Assembly: GCA_004356175.1 (NCBI GenBank)
Contig: SMXV01000054.1
Coordinates: forward strand, 1-8,676
From: Acidobacteriota bacterium
Lineage (GTDB): Bacteria > Actinomycetota > Acidimicrobiia > Spongiisociales > UBA5794
Reading direction: 5' to 3'
Length of the DNA stretch: 8,676 nt
The translations under genes were made by a program, and so were the position numbers. Shown piece by piece: positions 1-5,957 of the stretch. The first letter of the stretch is position 1. Every line of letters begins with the position of its first letter. The notes below the pieces were generated by a model that saw only the letters and a program-made list of their open reading frames with translations, was not told the DNA's origin and made no database searches.

Positions 1-281
1 CCCATGGATGTCCATGTCGTTCCTGCTCGTCGGGCAATGAGCAGCGCAACACCCAGGATGCCGAGGTTGAACGGTATGTGCCACACATCGTCCAAAACTC
101 GGTTCGCGATGATGTTTGCGTAGCCAGCGAGAGCAAGAATCGCAGCGAGATGGAAAATGTGTGTCTTGGCAGGTCGCGATGGATGCTTGAGCCAGTTGCT
201 TGGTCTCCACATGGCGTCCCAGTCGGCCAGAGGCCAGGACCACGCATGGTCGTGGCCGATTCCGCGGAGGTCTTTGCTCAT
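1..281 (-). CDS. N-terminal part of a membrane protein, probably a CPBP/CAAX-type intramembrane metalloprotease (cut by the window edge)
   Basis: Reading leftwards from the ATG at 281-279 gives 93 uninterrupted codons to the window edge. The protein starts MSKDLRGIGHDHAWSW and has a Trp-rich soluble head (residues 1-40). A first hydrophobic segment follows at about 42-62 (FHLAAILALAGYANIIANRV), then a second at about 68-84, ending in LIARRAGTTWTSMG. The pattern 'LxxYNxxxNRxL...PxNLxxxxxLxxxARRAGxxWxxxG' is what I associate with the N-terminus of actinobacterial CPBP-family (Abi/CAAX) membrane proteases. The catalytic EExxxR and HxxxH motifs would lie beyond the edge, so the family is inferred from the N-terminus alone. 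The gene is divergent from the one at 349. No clear Shine-Dalgarno site precedes the ATG, and an in-frame GTG at 311 is an alternative start. Confidence 0.65.
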   Translation of the reverse strand, partial: MSKDLRGIGHDHAWSWPLADWDAMWRPSNWLKHPSRPAKTHIFHLAAILALAGYANIIANRVLDDVWHIPFNLGILGVALLIARRAGTTWTSM

Positions 282-331
282 GGACCGACGATACCCGTTC
301 GAAGTGCGCACGGTCTCATCCCGTGTTCGGT

Positions 332-348
332 GGAGGTAGTCTTGGAGG
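332..348 (+). promoter_or_regulatory. Ribosome binding sites before the 349 gene
   Basis: GGAGGT lies at 332-337, 11 bases before the ATG at 349, and a second GGAGG at 344-348 abuts the ATG. An in-frame TAG at 337-339 makes 349 the earliest possible start. The first site is rather far and the second too close, so the pair is unusual, but together they support initiation here. Confidence 0.4.
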
Positions 349-921
349 ATGCCACTCCTGCATTCCTTCAAACAGACTGTGCTTGACCTTGGAAGAGGTG
401 AAGCGAAATCCAAGGCGCGTCCACTCACGATTGCGGACGAGGCGCTGGATCGGTCGGCTGCAGGCCTGGACCGCCGCGACTCGGAGAGGGCGGTCTTGTT
501 CTGGCTATTGTCCGATAGGGCCCTATTTTACGTTGTTGGCAACGATCCTGATGATCATACCTACAGGATTCCGTACGAGGCGTTCACCGATATCAGTCTT
601 GACTACGACGAAAACGCGGAGTTCCTTCCCTGGTACCTACGGATGTCCATCTCACCAGCCGGCAAGGGTGTCATTACGCGACTCAAGCCTGGCGCCATTC
701 CGGGCCAACCGCTGGGAGTGCTGCCACCGGTTGATCTGGACGGTTCTGAACGTGCTCGTTTCGCTCGAGGCGAGCATGTACCGCTCGCTGGGTTTGGTGC
801 GTTCCCCAAGCGCTTCCGGATGGCCCTCAAGCGCCGAACCGAGCTCGCAGGCGTGCCCCTCTCCATCACGGGCGCGGACCTTGCCGACCCCCGCAAACTC
901 CACCCAAAACCCCCCACCTAA
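349..921 (+). CDS. Hypothetical protein, possible PH-like fold
   Basis: This 190-residue soluble protein has no signal peptide or membrane segment, and I do not recognise its family firmly. The central part (about residues 45-115) reads as alternating short strands: ERAVLFWLLSDRALFYV, then YRIPYEAFTDISLDYDE, then a strand around WYLRMSISP. This 'display the value, fetch the strand' pattern resembles bacterial PH/GRAM-like domains, in which a beta-barrel precedes one helix. The C-terminal part is basic and Pro-rich (PKRFRMALKRR near 153-163, ending HPKPPT). It stands alone on the plus strand, divergent from the CPBP-like gene (67-base gap) and convergent with the zinc-knuckle gene ending at 1000. 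The 78-base convergent gap shows no clear terminator hairpin. It is probably a real gene because it is the only long frame here with a plausible amino-acid composition and a ribosome site. Its function is unknown. Confidence 0.65.
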   Translation: MPLLHSFKQTVLDLGRGEAKSKARPLTIADEALDRSAAGLDRRDSERAVLFWLLSDRALFYVVGNDPDDHTYRIPYEAFTDISLDYDENAEFLPWYLRMSISPAGKGVITRLKPGAIPGQPLGVLPPVDLDGSERARFARGEHVPLAGFGAFPKRFRMALKRRTELAGVPLSITGADLADPRKLHPKPPT

Positions 922-999
922 ACGTCCCAACACCCCAAGATTCCTACGGCTTCTGGCGATACCCGATTCTCCGCTCGCTCCATGTACTACCGCATGTCC

Positions 1000-1668
1000 T
1001 CAGACATGCTCAATATTGTGGCTGCCGCAGTCTCTGCAGCGGGCCGAGGAATCGGTGTGGGTCACTTCTGACTGGAGGCTTGTTCCACATGATTTGCAGA
1101 AGTTGGCGGCGCGGTAGTGGGTTGTGCCGCACGATGGGCAGTCGGACCAGTCTGCTGCAGCGGCATCAATGCCTTCTGAGTCTGAGTCCTCAATCTCATC
1201 TCCGGTGCTGGCATCAGTACCGGTTGGTGGACCATACGACATGAGTCCGCCGTCCTTCTCCTCGACGGTTCGGGGCGCGAAGGGCGGGTCCGGCTCGGTG
1301 TCGGGAGAAACGGATCGCGCATGGGTGGTTTCGGCGATGGCTCGACCATGCGAATCGAGTGTGAACAGTGCAATACCTTGAGTCTCCGCAATCGATAGCG
1401 CGCCGGGGGAGAAGCCTGACGGCGAGAAGAGGAGCAGCTTCTTGCCGGTCTCTGCGGCACGCAGCAACGCGAGTACGGACGACTGCTCAACGGGACCATC
1501 ACTGAACCGCACTCGAACGAACGCCTTTTCAGTGCGCAGCTCGACGGAGCCGTGTGCAGCTTCTGAGATGTCCACAGGTGGATCTCCGGCGTGATCAAGC
1601 CACAAGAATGTGGCCTGATACGCTTCGTCGAGCGTGAGCTGTTTTGCCGGAGATTTCCCCATAGGCAT
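1000..1668 (-). CDS. Degenerate Mrr-like restriction-endonuclease-fold protein with C-terminal zinc knuckles
   Basis: The protein has 222 residues. Residues about 40-110 follow the C-terminal half of the Mrr/PD-(D/E)XK fold: SVELRTEKAFVRVRF, GPVEQSSVLALL, KKLLLFSPSGFSPGALSIAE, then IALFTLDSHG. This matches the family pattern 'DL..v.vQvK...gpV....v..l....vlvttsGFt..A...A....i.li'. The catalytic QxK is replaced by VRVRF (residues 51-55), so nuclease activity is doubtful. An acidic, low-complexity linker (about 118-175) leads to a CxxC-x10-CxxC zinc ribbon (C177, C180, C191, C194). A lone CxxC (C211, C214) lies eight residues before the stop. The start at 1668 is favoured by AAGGGG at 1682-1677 on the minus strand, eight bases upstream; an ATG two codons in (1662) is also possible. 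It lies 18 bases after the hydrolase gene and is the last gene of the minus-strand run. A binding or scaffold role is inferred. Confidence 0.75.
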   Translation of the reverse strand: MPMGKSPAKQLTLDEAYQATFLWLDHAGDPPVDISEAAHGSVELRTEKAFVRVRFSDGPVEQSSVLALLRAAETGKKLLLFSPSGFSPGALSIAETQGIALFTLDSHGRAIAETTHARSVSPDTEPDPPFAPRTVEEKDGGLMSYGPPTGTDASTGDEIEDSDSEGIDAAAADWSDCPSCGTTHYRAANFCKSCGTSLQSEVTHTDSSARCRDCGSHNIEHV

Positions 1669-1686
1669 GCAGCTTACCCCTTTGGG

Positions 1687-2586
1687 TCAGTCACGCCTAA
1701 ACCCTGTTGAATGTTCCCAGTCCGCAAGCAACGTTCTGAGTGCCGCCACGAATGCAAGCGGTTGGTCGAGCATGACGTGGTGATGTGCCTCCGGTATCGC
1801 TATAACGGGTGAAACCCTTCCCATGAGGTCATACATGTACGCAGCTGTGTCAGGCATCACAACCACAGACTTTTCTCCGGTGAACATCGCGACTCGGCAC
1901 TGCACGGATGCGAGTTGTTCATGCAGCGCGGCGAACGTTCCCAAGAACAGCATGGGGTCGAATTTCCATGTCCAGCCGCCGGTTGTTTCATGGATGGACT
2001 TGCCAGCTATATAGTCGACTATGTACGTGTTATCGCATGGCTGGCGAGGGACGAGCGCAAAATGGGAGAGCGCCTCCTCTCGTGTCGTATACACGCCCGG
2101 TTTGCGGAAGGCGTTCCCCGTTCGGCTTTCCTGGGATTCGGGAGCCGGAATGCGGACCGGAGAATCGACTATCACGGCACCAGCCAAGCGACTTCCGAAT
2201 GTCGCTGCTGTCTGGATGGTGACCATGCCTCCGAGGCTGTGTCCAACAACGACTGGCGGTCCGGGGAACTGGGAGTCATCCGCGACGGCCATGACCTCTT
2301 CTGCCCACATCTCGTGTGAGTACGTTTCCCTTCTGTCGGAGTCGCCCATCCCGGAGAGATGAATGGCAACGGTGTGCCACTGGTTTGTGAAGAGAGGCGC
2401 AATGAATGACCACCAGTGGGCATGTGCTGCTCCGCCGTGGACGAAGAGCAGGCCCGGTTTACTCGTGTCGCCCCATGTCAGGTAGCGAATTGTCGCGCCC
2501 TCAACGACAATTGAGCGTTCGTCTGGCTCATCCGCGATTGCTCTTTCGAACCATTCGGGGGTCTGCCTACTCACCTGCGCGGACAT
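1687..2586 (-). CDS. Alpha/beta-fold hydrolase
   Basis: This 299-residue protein has the usual single-domain alpha/beta hydrolase length and a cytoplasmic composition without a signal peptide. The oxyanion-loop motif HGG is at 50-52 in LLFVHGGAAHAHWW. The nucleophile elbow GHSLGG is at 115-120, with S117 as nucleophile. The catalytic-histidine motif EAHHHVMLDQP is at 266-276, where H269 aligns with the catalytic His and H268 replaces the more usual Gly. The acid is probably E238 in FTGEKS (235-240) or D246; a Glu at this position occurs in some relatives. The cap region (about 143-215) gives no substrate clue. The gene overlaps the end of the class V aminotransferase gene by 20 bases, so the two are almost surely co-transcribed. 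The start is the ATG at 2586, with only a weak GAGG directly before it. The substrate is unknown. Confidence 0.88.
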   Translation of the reverse strand: MSAQVSRQTPEWFERAIADEPDERSIVVEGATIRYLTWGDTSKPGLLFVHGGAAHAHWWSFIAPLFTNQWHTVAIHLSGMGDSDRRETYSHEMWAEEVMAVADDSQFPGPPVVVGHSLGGMVTIQTAATFGSRLAGAVIVDSPVRIPAPESQESRTGNAFRKPGVYTTREEALSHFALVPRQPCDNTYIVDYIAGKSIHETTGGWTWKFDPMLFLGTFAALHEQLASVQCRVAMFTGEKSVVVMPDTAAYMYDLMGRVSPVIAIPEAHHHVMLDQPLAFVAALRTLLADWEHSTGFRRD

Positions 2587-4270
2587 CCTCGGGAAGTATG
2601 AACCATCTGAGGTCCTCGAAGGACGCCGTCGCGTCGGCGATAGGATGGCTCGGACCCGTGGCTGGGTCTATTGACTCGAACAGATCCCTTGCTGCCACGA
2701 GATACGACGCGAGGTCTGACTCACCGGCTGTGATGTGGCGCAGGTCGTAGTGCAATGCACCGGCTGAGTAGTCGATGTCTTCCAATGACATCGGAGCCAT
2801 CCCCCTTCCGTCGACATGTATCCACTCTGCGGTGTGCGTATCGAAGCGATACCACGGCAACAATTTCCATCCGTCGGTCGCGACAACGTGGACAGCGTCG
2901 ATGATGAAGTTGAACACGGTCTCGGAGATGAAGTAGTTGAAGTTCACACGGATCCATCCCGGCTTGATCCCCTCGCAGCCGAGTTGAACTTCGTGGCTGA
3001 TCTCTGCAGAGTGTTCGTCGTCAATGCCGAGCAACGAGTGCCCGTACGGACCTGCGCAGGAGCATCCACCTCGTGACTGGATCCCGAAGAGATCGTTCAG
3101 TAGGGCCACCACATAGTTGTGATGCAGATACTGGCCGCCGCGTTTGACAACAAACGAGACAATCGAGAGACGCTCGGCTTCAGGATTTCCAAGAATGTCG
3201 ATGCTCGGATTGGTACTCCACGACGAAATAGCCCGGTCGATAAAACTCTCCTCGATCGTTTTGATACGAGCCGTGCCAACCGCTTCTTTTAACTGGAAGA
3301 CGAGGCCTGCCCTGATCGATCCGACAATGGCCGGAGTTCCGCCTTCTTCGCGTCGTTCGATGTCGGTGTGGTACTCGTGCGTGTCGGTTCGTACGAACGA
3401 AACAGTGCCCCCGCCCGGAACTGTCGGGACAGCGTTCTTGAAGAGTTCCTTGCGTGCAACCAGTAGCCCCGGTGTTCCGGGGCCGCCGATCAGCTTGTGG
3501 ATCGAGATAAAGACTGCATCCAGATAGGCGTCAGGAGACTGCGAAGGTTCGACGTCCATCTCGACATAGGGTGCTGCCGCAGCAAAGTCCCAGAAGGCCA
3601 AGGCATCGTGTCGGTGCAGTAGTTCGGTGATGCCCACCGTGTCGGATAGGATTCCCGTCACGTTGGACGCTGCGGAGAACGATCCGATTTTCAGCAGCCG
3701 ATTCTGATACGTCTGCAGCTCATCCTCGAGTTGGGCCTTGTTGATGTGGCCATCACGGTCCTCGCCAATCTTTACGACATCTGCAATCGATTCGCGCCAC
3801 GGCAGTTCGTTCGAGTGGTGTTCGAACGGCCCGATGAATACGACGGGTCTTTCACTGCTCGCGATGGTGTCCGACAGGTGGAACTGACGGTCAAGTGTGT
3901 CTGGAATCGATAACCCGAGCACCCTGATCATATGGTCGATCGCTCCTGTGCAACCGTTCCCAGCGAATATGACTGCGTAACTGTCCGATGCGTTGAGGCA
4001 GCGCCTAATGATGTCGCGCGCGTCCTCCCTGAACCGTGTTGTCTGCGTCCCAGTGCCCGTTGCTTCCGTGTGTGTGTTCGCGTACAACGGCAGCACGACG
4101 TCGCGGATGTAGTCCTCGATGAACGTGAGCGACCGACCCGATGCGGTGTAGTCAGCGTATGTGACTCTCCGAGGGCCGAACGGTCCGGGCACCACCTGGT
4201 CTGCACCAATCACCGATGCTCGAACTGTCTCGACAATGTCCATGCACACAGAGTAGGACGACGGCAACAT
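2567..4270 (-). CDS. Class V aminotransferase-fold PLP enzyme, cysteine-desulfurase-like, with a C-terminal extension
   Basis: This 567-residue protein has a SufS/NifS-like core at about residues 18-460. EHHSN at 150-154 is the His-containing PLP-stacking motif. D228 in WDFAAAAPYV should pair with the pyridine nitrogen. SIHKLIGGPGTPG at 256-268 contains the Schiff-base lysine K259. The loop SRGGCSCAGPYGH (399-411) carries C403 and C405 where desulfurases have their catalytic Cys, so sulfur or selenium abstraction from an amino acid is possible, though the exact reaction cannot be read. About 100-130 extra C-terminal residues, starting near the Trp-rich stretch around 468-484, exceed the roughly 400-residue SufS length. 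The start is uncertain: neither the ATG at 4270 nor the in-frame ATG at 4243 (residue 10) has a ribosome site. The gene begins 40 bases after ogt and overlaps the hydrolase gene by 20 bases. No suf/isc partners are visible, which argues against a housekeeping Fe-S role. Confidence 0.85.
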   Translation of the reverse strand: MLPSSYSVCMDIVETVRASVIGADQVVPGPFGPRRVTYADYTASGRSLTFIEDYIRDVVLPLYANTHTEATGTGTQTTRFREDARDIIRRCLNASDSYAVIFAGNGCTGAIDHMIRVLGLSIPDTLDRQFHLSDTIASSERPVVFIGPFEHHSNELPWRESIADVVKIGEDRDGHINKAQLEDELQTYQNRLLKIGSFSAASNVTGILSDTVGITELLHRHDALAFWDFAAAAPYVEMDVEPSQSPDAYLDAVFISIHKLIGGPGTPGLLVARKELFKNAVPTVPGGGTVSFVRTDTHEYHTDIERREEGGTPAIVGSIRAGLVFQLKEAVGTARIKTIEESFIDRAISSWSTNPSIDILGNPEAERLSIVSFVVKRGGQYLHHNYVVALLNDLFGIQSRGGCSCAGPYGHSLLGIDDEHSAEISHEVQLGCEGIKPGWIRVNFNYFISETVFNFIIDAVHVVATDGWKLLPWYRFDTHTAEWIHVDGRGMAPMSLEDIDYSAGALHYDLRHITAGESDLASYLVAARDLFESIDPATGPSHPIADATASFEDLRWFILPEDVRAGE

Positions 4271-4310
4271 CCATGGACAAGAACAGTTGTAGAAGCCATC
4301 CTGCTGACGG

Positions 4311-4898
4311 TTACATGCCGGGCAGCAACACGCCCTCTTCCACGAGCAGCTCCCGCTTCATATCGGACCCGAAGGCGTAGCTGCCCACGGAACCATCCGA
4401 GCGCACTACCCGATGGCAGGGAATCAGCAGGGGAATCGGATTCTTCGCCAGGGCGGTACCAACGGCCCTCGTGGCACCAGGCTTGCCGAGCTGACTTGCT
4501 ATCCAGCCATAGGACTGCGCCGATCCGCACGGGATTGTCTGGCAGGCCTCAAGGACTGAGACCTGGAACGAGGAGAGACCACGGAGGTCGAACGAGAGAC
4601 CTTCGGCAACACCCGACGCCAACGCAGTCTCTATGTCGTGATCAAGTGCTGAGGGCAGGGTCTCGACGTCGTACCCTGCACGCCGATGGTGTTCAATGAA
4701 CGCATCGACCGTCTCGTCGACGAATGTTGGAGTGAGTCCGGTGATGCCGCGCTTGCTCCACGAAATCCACAGCGGACCGTGCACACTCGATTTCATGGCC
4801 ACCTGGTCGCCTGCATCAACGGCGAGGACCGTCACTCGTTCTAGATGGGCTGGTGGCACCTCAGCGAGATTGGCGAGTTCGTGCTCTATGTCGATCAT
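4311..4898 (-). CDS. ogt: Methylated-DNA--[protein]-cysteine S-methyltransferase with an extra N-terminal segment
   Basis: This 195-residue suicide repair enzyme moves an alkyl group from O6-alkylguanine (and O4-alkylthymine) in DNA to its own cysteine. The C-terminal domain is canonical. It has FQVSVLEACQTIPCG (111-125), SYGWIASQLGKPGATRAVGTALAKNP (129-154) with the arginine finger R144 and N153, then LIPCHRVV (158-165) with the acceptor C161. The closing LLVEEG (184-189) has E188 as the supporting Glu. Residues 1-100 are longer than a usual Ogt N-terminal domain and start with a helical acidic stretch (IDIEHELANLAEVPPAHLERV). The start at 4898 rather than an upstream codon is fixed by GAGAGGAGA at 4911-4903 and by the ATGA overlap with the sigma gene stop (4895-4898). 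A longer open frame upstream only runs through the sigma gene. Coupling implies matched synthesis with the sigma factor. Confidence 0.92.
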   Translation of the reverse strand: MIDIEHELANLAEVPPAHLERVTVLAVDAGDQVAMKSSVHGPLWISWSKRGITGLTPTFVDETVDAFIEHHRRAGYDVETLPSALDHDIETALASGVAEGLSFDLRGLSSFQVSVLEACQTIPCGSAQSYGWIASQLGKPGATRAVGTALAKNPIPLLIPCHRVVRSDGSVGSYAFGSDMKRELLVEEGVLLPGM

Positions 4899-5440
4899 GG
4901 TGTCTCCTCTCGTGCCAACACGTCTCTCAGGTGGTCGAGACCTCGAGAGATGTCGGCTCTGACGGTTCCTTGCGGTCTCCCAACGATTTCGGAAATATCG
5001 GCGATTGACAAATCCGCCACGTGGCGCAGAACAACAGCGGTCCGTTGGTCGGTTGACAGGCGTGCCAAACGCTCGTTCCACGCAGCTGCATCGATGGGAG
5101 GTGCATCTGCGCCACTCGCGGCGAGGCGAGTATCGATCGCGATGGGGCGTCGCCGTCCTGAGGCGCGGTCCCGGCACAGGTTGATGGCGATTGTCCAGAG
5201 CCATCCGCTCAACTTGAGATTGGAGATCCGCCTGTCGTCGTATCCGCCGAGCGCTCGATAGGCGCGGAGGAACGTTTCCTGCGCTACCTCCTCTGCGTCT
5301 TCGTGCCCATGGGTCAGCCGGCGAGCGCCGGAGTAGATGCCGGGCTGGAATCGCACCACAAGCATCGTAAATCCGGCGTCGCGGTGCGTAACGAGCGCTT
5401 GCTTGATCTCGCGATCCGTCGATGGAGCGTTCAGGTTCAT
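4895..5440 (-). CDS. ECF (sigma-70 family) RNA polymerase sigma factor
   Basis: With the start at 5440 the protein has 181 residues, a normal ECF size. Sigma region 2 covers about residues 20-97: the core-binding helix is HEDAEEVAQETFLRAYRAL (46-64), followed by the -10-binding helix SGWLWTIAINLCRDRA (78-93). A short linker leads to sigma region 4 (about 122-175), with LSTDQRTAVVLRHVADLSIADISEIVG and the recognition helix RPQGTVRADISRGLDHLR. No C-terminal extension is present. I chose the ATG at 5440 because the longer frame, back to 5626, would overlap arsC and adds residues unlike a sigma factor. The start has no clear ribosome site, and the ATG at 5365 would cut into region 2. The gene is 37 bases after arsC and overlaps ogt by ATGA. 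No dedicated anti-sigma gene is adjacent; the alkyltransferase occupies that position. Confidence 0.88.
   Translation of the reverse strand: MNLNAPSTDREIKQALVTHRDAGFTMLVVRFQPGIYSGARRLTHGHEDAEEVAQETFLRAYRALGGYDDRRISNLKLSGWLWTIAINLCRDRASGRRRPIAIDTRLAASGADAPPIDAAAWNERLARLSTDQRTAVVLRHVADLSIADISEIVGRPQGTVRADISRGLDHLRDVLAREETP
4903..4911 (-). promoter_or_regulatory. Shine-Dalgarno site of ogt, inside the sigma gene
   Basis: On the minus strand GAGAGGAGA (AGGAG core 4908-4904) sits five bases before the ogt ATG at 4898. It lies within the last codons of the sigma factor gene and decides the ogt start. Confidence 0.75.
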
Positions 5441-5477
5441 ACCAAGAAGAACCGGTTGAGGGATAGTTTCGTTGCAG

Positions 5478-5873
5478 TCAATCGAGAAGTTCCGAAACCA
5501 GGGTCCGAACACGAGCGTCAATCTCGGCTCGAAGTTTCCGCACCGTCTCAAGGTCCTGGCCCGAGGGGTCATCGAGTTGCCAGTCCTCGTATCGAACGCC
5601 TTTAACGACGGGACACGAATCTCCACATCCCATTGTCACGACAACGTCGCAGCCCTCCACATCGCTGGTCGCGAGAGGTGTCGGGGAGCGGTCGGACATG
5701 TCTATCCCCCATTCAGACATGGCGGCCACAACAAGCGGATGTAGCTCGGAACTCGGTGATGTGCCAGCAGAGAGAACCTGAATTCTGCCGAGCGCGTGGT
5801 GGTCAAGGAGAACAGCTGCCATCTGGGATCGTCCAGCGTTGTGCACGCAGACGAAGAGAACTCTGGGTGTCAT
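5478..5873 (-). CDS. arsC: Arsenate reductase, LMW-PTPase type (mycothiol- or thioredoxin-coupled)
   Basis: This 131-residue cytoplasmic enzyme reduces arsenate to arsenite. The N-terminal P-loop is FVCVHNAGRSQMA (7-19), with nucleophile C9 and the CX5R arginine R15. The C-terminal half has VVTMGCGDSCPVVKG (78-92), with C83 and C87, and EDWQLDDPSGQD (96-107), with D101 as the likely general acid before P103. This combination is typical of actinobacterial ArsC. Whether reducing power comes from mycothiol/mycoredoxin or from thioredoxin through a Cys cascade cannot be decided from sequence alone. The start at 5873 has AGGGAAGG at 5885-5878 just upstream. It is the first gene of the six-gene minus-strand run. 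No arsR, arsenite permease or arsM is visible in this window, which is unusual for an arsenic locus. Confidence 0.92.
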   Translation of the reverse strand: MTPRVLFVCVHNAGRSQMAAVLLDHHALGRIQVLSAGTSPSSELHPLVVAAMSEWGIDMSDRSPTPLATSDVEGCDVVVTMGCGDSCPVVKGVRYEDWQLDDPSGQDLETVRKLRAEIDARVRTLVSELLD

Positions 5874-5885
5874 GTCGCCTTCCCT

Positions 5886-5914
5886 GATGTGACGGCATGG
5901 TACAGCTGTGTCAA
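5886..5914 (-). promoter_or_regulatory. Candidate promoter for the arsC-sigma-ogt run
   Basis: On the minus strand a perfect TTGACA (5914-5909) is followed after 16-17 bases by TCACAT or CACATC (5892-5886), a weak -10 match. It lies 13 bases or more upstream of the arsC ATG and just before its ribosome site. The -35 is convincing and the -10 is not, so this is a modest call. Confidence 0.35.
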
Positions 5915-5944
5915 CCGACCGCGAGCTACGTCCTGCCCGGCTGG

Positions 5945-5957
5945 TACCTTGTAATCA
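5945..5957 (+). promoter_or_regulatory. Candidate -10 box giving a leaderless transcript
   Basis: TACCTT (5945-5950) fits the actinobacterial TANNNT -10 pattern and ends six bases before the ATG at 5957. Transcription could start at the start codon itself, as in many actinobacterial leaderless genes. No good -35 is seen. Confidence 0.35.

Noticed and set aside
922..999. Possible bidirectional terminator between the convergent genes
   Set aside because: No stem of useful length followed by a T run on either strand.
200..1117. A 305-codon open frame on the plus strand
   Set aside because: It runs across the PH-like gene and the convergent end of the zinc-knuckle gene in another frame. The product is Ser/Arg/Pro-rich low complexity without a domain.
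3932..4699. A 255-codon open frame on the plus strand opposite the aminotransferase and ogt genes
   Set aside because: Antisense shadow of two well-supported enzymes; an Arg/Cys/Pro-rich composition with no family likeness.
4899..5204. An upstream extension of the ogt frame
   Set aside because: It lies inside the sigma factor gene and adds Arg-rich sequence; the ribosome site and ATGA overlap fix the start at 4898.
5441..5626. An upstream extension of the sigma factor frame
   Set aside because: It overlaps most of the arsC 3' half and does not resemble a sigma factor N-terminus.
5909..5932. TGTCAAC followed by CGTC on the plus strand, resembling an ECF41-type promoter
   Set aside because: The spacing (13 bases) is too short, the -35 half is imperfect, and the same bases give a perfect TTGACA on the other strand. 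The sigma factor also lacks the ECF41 C-terminal extension.
5899..5948. GGTAC and GTACC as a possible inverted repeat between the divergent arsC and LiaF-C-like genes
   Set aside because: Only five-base arms about 40 bases apart; expected by chance.
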